64,000 nucleotides of DNA from Sphingomonas trueperi (GCF_011927635.1 NZ_JAATJB010000002.1:372001-436000); one strand, 5' to 3'; positions 55,129 to 64,000 are shown, numbered from the stretch's first letter. Numbers and translations are program-made. The notes: a model not told the origin generated them from the sequence alone.

Positions 55129-55521
55129 ATGGTGCTTGCGTGTCCGGATCCGTACATCCTCGACCTGCCGGCCGCGCGCGCGCTGTTCGGCAGACTTGCC
55201 GAGGCGCGCACCGAAATCGCTGCCTTCGCCTATCTGGCGCGGAACGGCCGCCTGCTCGGCATGCGGCACCTGCAGGGAGCGCACGGCGACATGGTCGACA
55301 TCCCCGTGCGGCGGGTGGTGGCCGACGCGCTGGCCTTCGACGCGGCGGCGGTGGTGATGGCGCACAACCACCCGAGTGGCGATCCGACGCCCAGCGCCAT
55401 GGACCGCGCGACCACCCGTCGGCTGCTCGTCGCACTCGAACCTGTCGAAGTGCGACTGATCGATCATCTAGTGGTCGCCCAGAGCGGCACAGCGAGCTTC
55501 CGCGCGCTGGGCTGGCTCTAG
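55129..55521 (+). CDS. JAB (RadC-type) domain protein
   Basis: A 130-residue protein that consists only of the MPN/JAB fold. The metal-binding motif [11 protein letters not shown] with His79, His81 and a following Ser and Asp (about 89, 92) matches the C-terminal domain of RadC; the helix-hairpin-helix N-terminus of RadC is missing. [23 protein letters not shown] precedes it. JAB domains can be metalloproteases, but the RadC branch has no established activity. It is divergent from thyA, with 115 bases between. Confidence 0.82.
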   Translation: MVLACPDPYILDLPAARALFGRLAEARTEIAAFAYLARNGRLLGMRHLQGAHGDMVDIPVRRVVADALAFDAAAVVMAHNHPSGDPTPSAMDRATTRRLLVALEPVEVRLIDHLVVAQSGTASFRALGWL

Positions 55522-55630
55522 CGCGAGATGGCAGGATGTGACCCACTTCGTCGGCGAACCACGCCAGGGGCGCAACGGGATCGCGCGCCGATCGCGCCAA
55601 TTCGCCGCGCGATACCGCCAGCGCCTGACC

Positions 55631-56890
55631 TCAAGCAAATAGGCATCGTTCCGCCTGTATTGCACGTGCCAGATGGTCGAGCTCGTCGGTGGTATTGAAC
55701 AGCGACGGGGTCACCCGCAGCACCGGCCCGGAGGCCAGCCCCTGCTTGGCGACGACCAGGACGCGATGCTTGACGAGCAAGCGCTGCTGGGCCGCGCGCG
55801 CCTGTTCCCAGCTGGCTTGGCCGGGCAGCCGGAAGGCGCCGATCACTGCGCAGCGATCCGCTTCCTCGGGGTGGACGATGGTGAGGCCCGGCACGTCCCG
55901 GACGCGGTCGACCCAGTAACGGCGCTTTTCGACCAGCGTCACCAGCTTCTGCGCCGGGCCCAGGGCATGATGTTCGGCGATGGCCGCCGGGATCGTCAGC
56001 CGTGCGGCGACGTCCACGGTACCGGAAGGCACCCGCGCGCGGATGTCGTCGTCGGTGTGGATGTGGTTGCCGAGCCAGGGCGCGATGTCGCCCAGCCGGT
56101 CGGCACGGATGTACACCGCGCCCGAGCCGAGCGGCGCGGCCACCCATTTGTGCAGGCTGAACCCCATGAAGTCGACGCCCAGCGCCGCCACGTCGACGGG
56201 CAGCAACCCGACCGACTGGGCGCTGTCGAGGATCACGTCCACCCCTTGTGCCTTGGCGATCGCGGCGATTTCGCGGACCGGCAGTACCAGCCCGTTGCGA
56301 TTGGAGACATGGGTGAGCAGCAGCAGCTTGAGGCGCGGCGTGTCGCGCAGGGCCTGCGCATAGGCGGCGAGGATGTTCGCCGTGGTGGCGGGCTCGGGTA
56401 GCGCGATCCGCACGTGGCGGGCATCGCGCGTTGCTGCCAGGTGCGCCATGGCGAACTGCATCTCGTCATAATCGGTATCGGCGGTGAGCACGGCCTCGCC
56501 GGCCTTCAGCGGCCGATAATTGACGATCAGCCCGTACAGCGCCTCGGTGCCGCCCGCGCACAGGGCGATCTCGCCGGGCTTCGCACCGACCAGCGTAGCG
56601 ACGCTCTCGATCGCGGGTTGCAGGCGCGCGTCGCGCGAGGGGCCGGGGAGGGCGCTGCGCAGGAACAGCGCGTTGTGGCGGTTTACCCATTCGCCATGCT
56701 GCCGATAGGCGGCCGCCACCGTCTTCGTCATCGCGCCATAATAGGCCGCGTCGAAATTGGCGATGCTGCGATCGACGTCGTAGCGGCCTGCCCAGTCTTC
56801 CGCCGCAGGCTGCGCGTGCAGCGGCCCCGCGAAAAGGCTTCCTGCAGCAGCGCTACCCGCCAGGCCCAGAAAATCACGACGTCCGTTCAA
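55631..56890 (-). CDS. Tat-exported class V aminotransferase-like PLP enzyme
   Basis: A 419-residue PLP fold-type I protein, closest to the isopenicillin-N epimerase/cysteine desulfurase branch. It opens with a twin-arginine signal, GRRDFLGLAGSAAAGSLFAG, cleaved near PLHAQP. Class V features are GGTEALYGL, VDVILDSAQSVG (the Asp under the PLP ring) and the Schiff-base Lys in FSLHKWVAAPLGSG. The start is a TTG, seven bases after AGGGGG; no ATG fits. Periplasmic location of a folded PLP enzyme explains the Tat signal. It is divergent from a TonB receptor gene, suggesting a shared substrate. Confidence 0.85.
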   Translation of the reverse strand: MNGRRDFLGLAGSAAAGSLFAGPLHAQPAAEDWAGRYDVDRSIANFDAAYYGAMTKTVAAAYRQHGEWVNRHNALFLRSALPGPSRDARLQPAIESVATLVGAKPGEIALCAGGTEALYGLIVNYRPLKAGEAVLTADTDYDEMQFAMAHLAATRDARHVRIALPEPATTANILAAYAQALRDTPRLKLLLLTHVSNRNGLVLPVREIAAIAKAQGVDVILDSAQSVGLLPVDVAALGVDFMGFSLHKWVAAPLGSGAVYIRADRLGDIAPWLGNHIHTDDDIRARVPSGTVDVAARLTIPAAIAEHHALGPAQKLVTLVEKRRYWVDRVRDVPGLTIVHPEEADRCAVIGAFRLPGQASWEQARAAQQRLLVKHRVLVVAKQGLASGPVLRVTPSLFNTTDELDHLARAIQAERCLFA

Positions 56891-56976
56891 TGCATTGCCC
56901 CCTGCTTGACGGGTCCCCTTCGGTACTCCACAGGCATGACGATACAACATATCATCGTTGTTTGAAGGGGGGCCTG

Positions 56977-59577
56977 GTGATTCTTTCCGTACGTCGTGCT
57001 GCGTTCCTGATTCCTGCCGCAATGTCCATGCCCGCGCTCGCCCAGGAGCGCGCACCGGTCGCAGACGCCGAAGGGGACGCGATCATCGTCACCGGCAGCC
57101 GCTTCGGCGGGCGCAGCGCGACGCGGTCGGCGACCCCCGTCGACGCGATCGGGCGCGAGCAGTTGCAGCAGAGCGGCCGGGTCGACCTGATCCAGCAGCT
57201 GAAGGCGACGGTGCCGAGCTTCAACACCCCGCGGCCGCTCGGATCGGGGGTGGGGGACTATCTGGTTCCGCCCTCGCTGCGCGGGCTCGGGCCGGGCGAG
57301 GTGCTCGTGCTGGTCAACGGCAAGCGCCGGCACACCGCCAGCGACCTCAACACCAGCAACGGCATCGGGCGCGGCGACGTCTCGGTCGACTTCAACGCCA
57401 TTCCCTCCTTCGCGCTGGCCCGCGCCGAAGTGCTGCGCGACGGCGCCTCGGCGCAATATGGCTCCGACGCGATCTCGGGCGTGATCAACCTGATCCTCGA
57501 TCGTTCGGTGGGCACGCGCGCGCAGGTGACAGGCGGCATCACGACGCGCGGGGACGGTGCCTATGGCGAGGCCAGCGTCTCGTCCGGCATGCGCGTCGGC
57601 GATAGCGGCGTGCTGCGGCTGACCGCTTCGTTCCAGCAGCACGAAGGCACCAGCCGCGCCCGGGCCGATACCCGGCAGCAATATTTCGGCACCAACGCTG
57701 CCGGTCGGCCGACGGCGATCTCGGGCAATTACGGCTCCGGCACTGGGTTGACCCCGTCCAGCGGCACCCTCGATCCCCGCGAGGCGACGATCGACCGTAA
57801 TGTGTTCCGCTTCGGCGACCAGCCGAGCAGCAACGTCCAGCTCTTCGCCAATTTCGCGGCGCCCGCCTCGGATCAGGTCGAGGTCTATGCGTTCGGCGGC
57901 TACAACCGGCTGGACGGCGACATCGAATATTTCTTCCGTCGCGCAGGCCAGGACGAGACGATCCGCGCGATCAATCCCGACGGCTATCGTCCGACCCTGG
58001 ATTCGCGAATCGAGAACCTGTCGGTGGCGATGGGCCTGCGCGGCGACGCGCTCGCCGGGTTCGGATGGGACCTCTCGACCGTCTACGGGGTCAATACCCA
58101 GGACCTCCATTATGACAACAGCGTCAACGTCTCCTACGGCACGGCGACACCGCGGCGCTTCTACCGGCTGGGCTCGGACTTCTACCAGTGGACGAGCAAC
58201 CTCGACCTCACCCGCGAAATCCCGCTGGGTGACGCCAATCCGCTGAAGCTCGCGGCGGGGCTGGAATATCGCGAGGAGACCTACCGCCTGTTCTCCGGCG
58301 ATCTGGCCGGCTACCGGAACGGCGGGGTGCCGATCCTAGACGGGCCCAATGCCGGCCGCCCGGCGATCATCGGCGCGCAGCCCGGGCCGAGCAACGGGCC
58401 GGACGATCGGGCGTCGCTGGGCCGGCACAGCTGGGCAGTCTATGGCGATGCCGAAAAGACTTTGTTCGGCCGGCTGCTGCTGCAGGGCACGGTTCGCCAT
58501 GAACAGTATTCGGACTTCGGCGACACCGCCAATTTCAAGGTCGCGGGGCGGCTGGAACTGGTCGGCGGGCTGGCGGCGCGTGCGTCGTACAACACCGGCT
58601 TCCGGGCGCCGGCGCTCGCGCAATCGGGCTACAACGCATCGAACACGCTGATCCTCAACGGGCACCAGGCGATCGTTCGCGTCGCCGCCGTCGACAGCGC
58701 GGCCGCGCGGTTGGCGGGGGCGACCGATCTCAAGCCGGAGACCTCGCGCAATCTCTCGGCGGGACTGGTGTTCGAAGCGGGCGCGCTCACCGCGACGCTC
58801 GACGCCTATCGGATCCGGGTGCGCGATCGGATCGCGATTTCCTCCACCTTCCAGGATGCGCGGCTGACCGCCTTTCTTGCTGCGAACGGGCAGGGCAATT
58901 TCAGCGCGATTTCCTATCTGACCAACGCGGTCGACACCAACACGCGCGGCGTGGATCTGGTGCTGCACTATCGCACCCGGCTGGCGGGGGGCGTGCTCAG
59001 CGGCACGCTGGCCGGCAACTACAACAGGACCAGCTTCGACCGGATCGCCGGCACACCGGCGCCGCTCGCCGCACTCGGCCTCACCACGCCGCTGTTCGAC
59101 CTGACGCAGCAACTGCGCTTCTCGGACAGCCTGCCGCGGACCAAGGCGACGCTCGACCTCAGCTACACGCGCGGGCCGTTCGCCGTGTCGCTGACCAATA
59201 CGCGCTACGGCGAGGTCTCCACCGTCGCGCTGACCAATCGCACGCCGGCCCAGATCGCGGCGCTCGTCCCCGGCTATGACGTGCGGCTGGTGCCGGTGTC
59301 GCCGACCAGCGCCAATGCGGATATCGTCCAGCGCTTCGGCGCGGCGCTGCTGACCGATCTCGAACTGTCCTGGCAGGCAACCGGCACGCTACGATTCAGC
59401 GCCGGCGCGCAGAACCTGTTCGACGTCTATCCGGCCGAGAATATCGCGTCCTCGGCAGCCTCGGTAGCGGCGGGGACCAACGGGGCCGACAATGCGGGGA
59501 CCCAGCCGTACAACGCGATTTCGCCGTTCGGCTTCAACGGAAGAACGGTGTTCGTGCGAATCGGGCTTGGGTTCTAA
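56977..59577 (+). CDS. TonB-dependent receptor
   Basis: An 866-residue outer-membrane receptor. The signal peptide (LSVRRAAFLIPAAMSMPALAQ) is followed by the plug: AIIVTGSRFGG, a plug strand with GLGPGEVLVLVNGKRRH, and AEVLRDGASAQYGSDAISGVINL. The barrel ends with GRTVFVRIGLGF. The start is a GTG with GAAGGGGGG upstream, giving a proper signal peptide. It is divergent from the Tat-exported PLP enzyme across 86 bases holding an ACGAT...ATCGT dyad (56939-56958). The ligand is unknown. Confidence 0.93.
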   Translation: MILSVRRAAFLIPAAMSMPALAQERAPVADAEGDAIIVTGSRFGGRSATRSATPVDAIGREQLQQSGRVDLIQQLKATVPSFNTPRPLGSGVGDYLVPPSLRGLGPGEVLVLVNGKRRHTASDLNTSNGIGRGDVSVDFNAIPSFALARAEVLRDGASAQYGSDAISGVINLILDRSVGTRAQVTGGITTRGDGAYGEASVSSGMRVGDSGVLRLTASFQQHEGTSRARADTRQQYFGTNAAGRPTAISGNYGSGTGLTPSSGTLDPREATIDRNVFRFGDQPSSNVQLFANFAAPASDQVEVYAFGGYNRLDGDIEYFFRRAGQDETIRAINPDGYRPTLDSRIENLSVAMGLRGDALAGFGWDLSTVYGVNTQDLHYDNSVNVSYGTATPRRFYRLGSDFYQWTSNLDLTREIPLGDANPLKLAAGLEYREETYRLFSGDLAGYRNGGVPILDGPNAGRPAIIGAQPGPSNGPDDRASLGRHSWAVYGDAEKTLFGRLLLQGTVRHEQYSDFGDTANFKVAGRLELVGGLAARASYNTGFRAPALAQSGYNASNTLILNGHQAIVRVAAVDSAAARLAGATDLKPETSRNLSAGLVFEAGALTATLDAYRIRVRDRIAISSTFQDARLTAFLAANGQGNFSAISYLTNAVDTNTRGVDLVLHYRTRLAGGVLSGTLAGNYNRTSFDRIAGTPAPLAALGLTTPLFDLTQQLRFSDSLPRTKATLDLSYTRGPFAVSLTNTRYGEVSTVALTNRTPAQIAALVPGYDVRLVPVSPTSANADIVQRFGAALLTDLELSWQATGTLRFSAGAQNLFDVYPAENIASSAASVAAGTNGADNAGTQPYNAISPFGFNGRTVFVRIGLGF

Positions 59578-59646
59578 GGCGCATTCGGTCTTTCTGCGTG
59601 CCGTCGACGTTGACGAGTCCGTGCGGCGCCCGCATATGCGCGGCAG

Positions 59647-59712
59647 CGGCGATGGATTTCCGCCGGGCCTTCTGGCCGAACCGCCCTCGCAAGGGCCGAT
59701 GATTCCTACCAG
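59647..59712 (+). promoter_or_regulatory. Fluoride riboswitch (crcB motif)
   Basis: The leader holds the conserved blocks of the fluoride riboswitch in order: GGCGATGG with the pairing CCGCC, a variable GGCC hairpin, GAACCGCC, a CGCAA-loop hairpin, and GCCGATGATTCCTAC. They lie about 26 bases before the CLC-F start codon. Fluoride binding should switch on the downstream exporter operon. Confidence 0.92.
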
Positions 59713-59738
59713 GCGCCGCAAGGCAGCAAGGAGGAATC

Positions 59739-61151
59739 GTGCGCGCTACTTTCCGTACTCTGATCGATCGGTTCAACCTGGTGGCGTTCGTCCGCGACCG
59801 CCACGACCATGCGCTCTCGGTGGTGCGCTGGGCATTGCTCCTCGTCCCGATGGCGGCGATGGTCGGAACCCTGTGCGCCGCCTTCCTGTGGAGCCTGGAT
59901 GCGGCGACGAAGGCGCGGCTCGATCATCCCTGGCTGCTCTATCTGCTGCCGCTGGGTGGCGCGGCGATCGCGCTGCTCTATCACCGGCTCGGCCGATCGG
60001 TGGAGGCCGGCAACAACCTCATCGTCGAGCAGATCCACGCGCCGGGCGGCGGCGTGCCGCTGCGGATGGCGCCGCTCGTCTTTCTCGGCACCATCGCGAC
60101 GCACCTGTTCGGCGGATCGGCGGGGCGCGAGGGGACCGCCGTGCAGCTGGGCGGCAGCCTGGCCAGCGCGGTGGCGAGCCGCTTCCGGCTCGATCCGCCG
60201 AGCGTGCGCATTCTGCTGATGGCCGGCGTGGCGGCGGGGTTCGGCGCGGTGTTCGGCACGCCGCTGGCGGGCGCGGTGTTCGCGCTGGAGGTGCTGGCGG
60301 CGGGCCGCGTCGAATATGCGGGCATCGTGCCGTGCCTGCTCGCCGCGCTGGTTGGCGACTGGACCTGCCATGCCTGGGGCATCCACCATACCCCCTACCA
60401 TATCGCCACCGCGGGCGCGGTCGGCAGCGCGCTGGTGGTCGAGCCGCTGCTGCTTGCCAAGGCCGCGCTGGCCGGCGTGTTGTTCGGCGTGGCAGGCCTG
60501 GCCTTTGCCGAGGCGAACCATGCACTGGGCGGCTTGCTCAAGGCGCGCATCCCCTACGGCCCAGCGCGCGCGGCGCTGGGCGGGGTGCTGGTGATCGCGC
60601 TGGTGTGGATCACCGGCACGCGCGGCTATCTCGGGCTCGGGGTCTGGTCCGCCGTCCCGGGCGACCCGACGATCGTGGGGTTCTTCACCGGGCCGGTCGA
60701 TCCCTGGAGCTGGGCGCTCAAGATGCTGTTCACGGTCGTTACGCTCAGCGCCGGCTTCAAGGGCGGCGAGGTGACGCCGTTGTTCTTCATCGGCGCCGCG
60801 CTCGGTAATGCGCTGGGCGGATTGCTCGGCGCGCCGATCGACCTGTTCGCCGGGCTCGGCTTCGTCGCGGTGTTCGCGGGCGCGGCCAATACCCCGCTCG
60901 CCTGCACGATCATGGGCATCGAGCTGTTCGGCGCCACCCATGCGGTGCCGATCGCGGTCGCCTGCTTCGTCGCCTATATCTGCTCGGGTCATAACGGCAT
61001 CTATCTGTCGCAGCGGATCGCGGTGCCCAAGCGCGCCTCGCGCCTCTCCGCCGGTGCCGTGACCCTGCGCGAGGCGCGCGCCGCGCGCCTGGCGCAGGGC
61101 GTGCGCCACCAGGATGCCGCCCCCGATCTGCTGGCCGCCCAGCCCGACTGA
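59739..61151 (+). CDS. clcF: CLC-family fluoride/proton antiporter (CLC-F, EriC-F type)
   Basis: A 470-residue polytopic protein of the CLC family. The ion-pathway motifs are those of the fluoride branch: [10 protein letters not shown] in place of the chloride-type [19 protein letters not shown] (gating Glu), and [18 protein letters not shown]. Together with the fluoride riboswitch and a crcB gene downstream, this supports fluoride export coupled to proton entry. The start is GTG after AAGGAGGA. The universal stress protein gene follows 27 bases later. Confidence 0.92.
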   Translation: MRATFRTLIDRFNLVAFVRDRHDHALSVVRWALLLVPMAAMVGTLCAAFLWSLDAATKARLDHPWLLYLLPLGGAAIALLYHRLGRSVEAGNNLIVEQIHAPGGGVPLRMAPLVFLGTIATHLFGGSAGREGTAVQLGGSLASAVASRFRLDPPSVRILLMAGVAAGFGAVFGTPLAGAVFALEVLAAGRVEYAGIVPCLLAALVGDWTCHAWGIHHTPYHIATAGAVGSALVVEPLLLAKAALAGVLFGVAGLAFAEANHALGGLLKARIPYGPARAALGGVLVIALVWITGTRGYLGLGVWSAVPGDPTIVGFFTGPVDPWSWALKMLFTVVTLSAGFKGGEVTPLFFIGAALGNALGGLLGAPIDLFAGLGFVAVFAGAANTPLACTIMGIELFGATHAVPIAVACFVAYICSGHNGIYLSQRIAVPKRASRLSAGAVTLREARAARLAQGVRHQDAAPDLLAAQPD

Positions 61152-61178
61152 CCGCGCATCGCCCAAGGAGAGAATGCC

Positions 61179-61994
61179 ATGAAGCTGCTCGCCATCCTCG
61201 TCGGCGCCGACAGCGCGCCCGCCTGTCTCGATGCCGCGACCGTCGCGGCGGCGTCGCTGGGCGGCGCCTCGGTCGAAGCGCTCAACGTGATCGTCGACCC
61301 GGAGCATATCGTCGCATCGAGCGAGGAAATCGAGTTCCAGCGCCTGCGCGAGCGCGACGAAGGTACGGCGCAGGCGCGCGGTGACGCCGCGCATGCCGCC
61401 TTCGTCGCCTGGAACGCCGGGGCCGGGGAGGGCATGCCAAGGGTGGACTGGCGGTCGATCGTCGGCACCGAAGAGGCGGTCGTGACGCGGGAAGCGGCAA
61501 CGGCCGATGCACTGATCGTGATCGCGCGCGAACGAACCATGGACACGGCCGATGCGCTGCACGCGGCGATCTTCTCCACCGACAAGCCTGCGCTGATCGT
61601 GCCGCCGGGATGGCGGGCCAACGGCCGCACCCGCTTCGCGCACATGGCGGTGGGGCTGAGCGACAGCGACAATGCCCGGCACGCCATCGAGGCGGCCGCA
61701 CCCTGGCTGCGGATGGCCGAGCGGGTCACCGCGATCCGCATCGGCGCGGCGGACGATCCGGCGCTCCAGCTGGAGCCGCTGCTCGACAGCATCTGCGTCC
61801 GCCACGAGCGGCACATCGTCCCCCGCCTCGACGACAATCTCGGCGCGCAGCTGGTCGCCGAAGCGAAGGCGGTCGGGGCGGATCTGCTGGTGACCGGCGC
61901 CTATCGTCACAACCAGCTGATCGAATGGCTGCTCGGCGGCACCACAAGGCACATCCTCGCCGCCGCCGACATGCCGCTGTTGGTGGCGCACTAG
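61179..61994 (+). CDS. Tandem universal stress protein family protein
   Basis: A 271-residue protein with two USP-like domains. The first (about 1-140) begins MKLLAILVGADSAPACLDAAT and contains ADALIVIARERT. The second begins FAHMAVGLSDSDNARHAIEAA and ends with GADLLVTGAYRHNQLIEWLLGGTTRHILAAADMPLLVAH, where the G-x(2)-R-H-x-x-G-type nucleotide loop is recognisable. Its place within the fluoride operon points to a stress role during fluoride exposure. The ATG has AAGGAGAG upstream. Confidence 0.87.
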   Translation: MKLLAILVGADSAPACLDAATVAAASLGGASVEALNVIVDPEHIVASSEEIEFQRLRERDEGTAQARGDAAHAAFVAWNAGAGEGMPRVDWRSIVGTEEAVVTREAATADALIVIARERTMDTADALHAAIFSTDKPALIVPPGWRANGRTRFAHMAVGLSDSDNARHAIEAAAPWLRMAERVTAIRIGAADDPALQLEPLLDSICVRHERHIVPRLDDNLGAQLVAEAKAVGADLLVTGAYRHNQLIEWLLGGTTRHILAAADMPLLVAH

Positions 61995-62009
61995 CCAGGC
62001 TGGGCAGCG

Positions 62010-62270
62010 ATGCGGGCGATCTTCACGCTGTTCGTCGGCGCCCATGTCGCGCGTGCAGCGACGACGGCGATCGCCAAGCATCTCGTAAAATGGGTCGTAT
62101 ACCAAAGGGTGGTTGTTCCAGGCGGGGCCATCTGCTCCCTTGCGACAGGGATGCGCGCCGGCACCTGGGCCGGCATGCGGTTGATGGAGCTGCTGCCCGT
62201 GGCGCGCTTTCGCCTGCCGGTCGCCGGGCTGTGGGCGAGGACCGCCGTTCAAACGCTGTGGATGGGATGA
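62010..62270 (+). CDS. Hypothetical 86-aa protein in the fluoride operon
   Basis: An open frame from ATG at 62010 to TGA at 62270, three bases before crcB. The peptide (MRAIFTLFVGAHVARAATTAIAKH...) has a hydrophobic N-terminus and Gly/Ala-rich segments (VVVPGGAICSLATGMRAGTWAGMRLMELLP) that might lie on or in the membrane. Codon third positions are G/C-rich at both ends but less so in the middle (62087-62115). The tight junctions with the genes on both sides support it. No family is recognised. Confidence 0.5.
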   Translation: MRAIFTLFVGAHVARAATTAIAKHLVKWVVYQRVVVPGGAICSLATGMRAGTWAGMRLMELLPVARFRLPVAGLWARTAVQTLWMG

Positions 62271-62273
62271 TCG

Positions 62274-62660
62274 ATGCCGTTGTGGCTTGGCTTTCTCGGC
62301 GTGTTTCTGGGTTCGGGGCTTGGCGGCATGGCCCGCTACGGCGTCGGCATTCTCGTCGCGCGGTGGACGACCACCGCATTTCCCTGGGGTACCTTCATCG
62401 TCAACGTTGCCGGCGCGGCGCTGATGGGGCTCATCATGGGCGCATTCGCTGGAAGCAAGATCGAGAACCCCGCGCTTCGCCTGTTTCTGACCACGGGCAT
62501 CCTGGGCGGCTTGACCACCTGGTCGACCTTTTCGCTGGACGCGGTGGCGCTGTGGGAGCGCGGCGAGGCGCCGATGGCGGTCGGCTATGTCTTGTCCAGC
62601 CTGGTGCTTTCGCTAGGCGTGTTGGCCGCTGCCTTGGTCCTGTCGCGGCGCTTTTTCTGA
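62274..62660 (+). CDS. crcB: Fluoride efflux transporter CrcB (Fluc)
   Basis: A small fluoride channel that works as a dual-topology dimer in the inner membrane. The 128-residue protein has four transmembrane helices with the Fluc signatures GLGGMARYGVGIL, WGTFIVNVAGAALMG (the conserved Asn) and TTGILGGLTTWSTFSLD (the Na+ and phenylalanine-box region). It starts three bases after the 86-aa gene and closes the riboswitch-controlled operon. Confidence 0.93.
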   Translation: MPLWLGFLGVFLGSGLGGMARYGVGILVARWTTTAFPWGTFIVNVAGAALMGLIMGAFAGSKIENPALRLFLTTGILGGLTTWSTFSLDAVALWERGEAPMAVGYVLSSLVLSLGVLAAALVLSRRFF

Positions 62661-62811
62661 CGGCTTCCGGCGTAGAGCAGTCAGCCCGCCGCTTTCGACA
62701 GATCAGGACGCTCCTCGGCATGCGTTTCAACGGCAGCGCCAGTCCGAAGCTGCCGTTGAGGTTGGCGAGCGGTCGATCACCGCTACGCGGCGGCAAGCGA
62801 TGCGGTGTAGA

Positions 62812-64000
62812 TCAACGATCGCGCCATCCGCCGCCGATTGCGCCGATCAGGCGGATACAGGCATCCAGTCGGCGGGTTTGCAGATCGAGTGCCCTGCGCC
62901 GCGCCTGCAGCGCCGAGGCCTGGGCGGTCGCGACGTCGAGATAGGTGACCACGCCCTTCTCGTAGCGGTTCAGCGCCAGCTGCTCGGCCTCGTCCGACAG
63001 CCTGACGGCGTCCGCCTGGGCAGTCGCCTCGCCGCCGAAGTGATGCAGCTGGGCCAGCCCGTCTTCCACCTGCTGGAATGCCGTCAGCACCCGGCCGCGA
63101 TAGTCCGCGGTGGCTTCGGTCCAGCGGGCGCGTGCCGCGGCGAGTTCCGCCCTTCGCCGCCCGCCATCGAAGATCGAGAGCAGGGCGCTGGGGCCGATCG
63201 ACCAGAGCGTGTTGGGAGCAGCGACCAGCCCGGCAAGCGCGGTGTTCTGGACACCGCCGCTGCCGCCGATGCCGATCGAGGGGAAAAAGGCCGCGCGGGC
63301 TACGCCGATGCCCTGGTTCGCCGCGAACATGCGGCGCTCGGCGGCTGCGACGTCCGGCCGACGCTGCAGCAGCGTTGACGGCAGCACCGAAGGCAGCATC
63401 GGGATTGCCGGCTGACCGCCTTCGGCCGGGAGCGTGAAGCTGCTCGCAGCCTCCCCGACCAGACTGGCGATGGCATGCTCCACCAGCGCGCGAGATGCGG
63501 CGATGTCGGCAAGCTGCGCCCGCGCATCCGCAAGCAGCGCACCGGACCGGGCGACGTCGATACCCGAGGCGATGCCGCCGGCAAAACGCCGCCGGATCAG
63601 CGCATCGGCCTGGGCATAGGCGCTCACCGTGTCGCCGAGCATCTGCGCCTGCGCGTCGAGCCCCCGCAGCGCGACATAACGCTGCGCCAGCTCGATTTCG
63701 AGCGCCAGCCGGATGGCGGCGAGGTCGTCGCCGCTCGCCTGCGCTTCGGCACGGCCGGCTGCGACGCGCGCGTGGAGGCCGCCCCACAGGTCGGGCTCCC
63801 AGCTGAAGCCTGCCGAGAGGGTGTCGGCGGCATAGACATCGGGCTGGTTGCTGCCGCGCAACGGGCGGTTGTCGGACTGGCGGTTCTGGGTCACGTCCGC
63901 GCGGGCGTCGATGCTGGGCAGCAGCCCCGCGCCGGCCTGGCGGACATAGGCCTGTGCCGCCTCATAGCGGCCGAGCGCACCCTGCAAGGTGGGATTGTCG
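62812..64000 (-). CDS. Efflux RND transporter outer-membrane factor, TolC/NodT family (5' end outside the window)
   Basis: The C-terminal 390-odd residues of an OprM/NodT-type outer-membrane channel, read on to the window edge without a stop, so the N-terminal part is missing. Visible family features include FSWEPDLWGGLHARV, the helical repeats around LALEIELAQRYVAL and FAGGIASGIDVARSGALLADARAQLADI, RRPDVAAAERRMFAANQGIGVARAAFFPSIG, and FDGGRRRAELAAARARW. These proteins join RND pumps and membrane fusion proteins into tripartite efflux systems; the partners should lie beyond 64000. Confidence 0.92.
   Translation of the reverse strand, partial: DNPTLQGALGRYEAAQAYVRQAGAGLLPSIDARADVTQNRQSDNRPLRGSNQPDVYAADTLSAGFSWEPDLWGGLHARVAAGRAEAQASGDDLAAIRLALEIELAQRYVALRGLDAQAQMLGDTVSAYAQADALIRRRFAGGIASGIDVARSGALLADARAQLADIAASRALVEHAIASLVGEAASSFTLPAEGGQPAIPMLPSVLPSTLLQRRPDVAAAERRMFAANQGIGVARAAFFPSIGIGGSGGVQNTALAGLVAAPNTLWSIGPSALLSIFDGGRRRAELAAARARWTEATADYRGRVLTAFQQVEDGLAQLHHFGGEATAQADAVRLSDEAEQLALNRYEKGVVTYLDVATAQASALQARRRALDLQTRRLDACIRLIGAIGGGWRDR

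Noticed and set aside
59706..62252. Long minus-strand frame opposite the fluoride operon
   Set aside because: It is antisense to clcF and usp, rich in R, H, G, Q and A without domains; the plus-strand genes are certain.

Overview
The window reads as a chromosomal segment from a GC-rich alphaproteobacterium, most probably Sphingomonas or a close relative (Sphingomonadaceae). The evidence is the aroA-cmk-rpsA-ihfB order, two TonB-dependent receptors, a PEPxxWA-CTERM protein with exosortase-associated glycan genes, an intracellular PHB depolymerase, a TIGR02300 zinc-ribbon protein, and abundant sphingomonad-style intergenic palindromes. I see no prophage, integrase, insertion sequence, CRISPR array or rRNA.

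Layout. 0-11 kb: RNase T2 with a Tat-exported monooxygenase-like protein, a DUF4112 protein, an orphan peptide-binding lipoprotein, a Nudix hydrolase, tRNA-Leu, the ihfB/rpsA/cmk/aroA block, TIGR02300, tRNA-Ala, a chloroperoxidase-type hydrolase and an orphan flagellar-rod-like protein. 11-19 kb: the divergent ohr/ohrR peroxide module with palindromic operators, an FAD protein, a GAF-GGDEF-EAL protein, an ABC exporter and phaZ. 19-29 kb: putA (with a palindromic repeat embedded in frame), a MaoC hydratase and thiolase pair, DUF805, a diverged glucokinase-like protein, small stress proteins, MscS and topoisomerase IB. 29-36 kb: an exosortase-linked surface-glycan cluster (acyltransferase, O-ligase, 47-aa membrane peptide, glycosyltransferase), then a divergent pair of small HTH proteins, one fused to an S24 peptidase. 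36-48 kb: M13 peptidase, PEP-CTERM substrate, the glnB-glnA operon behind a sigma-54 promoter, a cytoplasmic chemoreceptor, ferredoxin reductase, threonine aldolase behind a structured leader, map, and a GFA-cinA pair. 48-57 kb: a TonB receptor, ribF, the thyA-folA-M19 dipeptidase operon, a JAB-domain protein, and a Tat-exported PLP enzyme divergent from a second TonB receptor. 59.6-62.7 kb: a fluoride riboswitch followed by a CLC-F-type antiporter, a universal stress protein, an 86-aa unknown and crcB, that is, a complete fluoride-resistance operon. The window ends inside an outer-membrane efflux factor.

The strongest observations are the riboswitch-controlled fluoride operon with two unrelated exporters and an unknown small gene, the in-frame palindromic element in putA, the cI/cro-like divergent HTH pair, the candidate structured RNA ahead of the threonine aldolase, and three 94-95 bp REPIN-like elements. 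All assignments come from reading the sequence and from family knowledge; no database search was possible.
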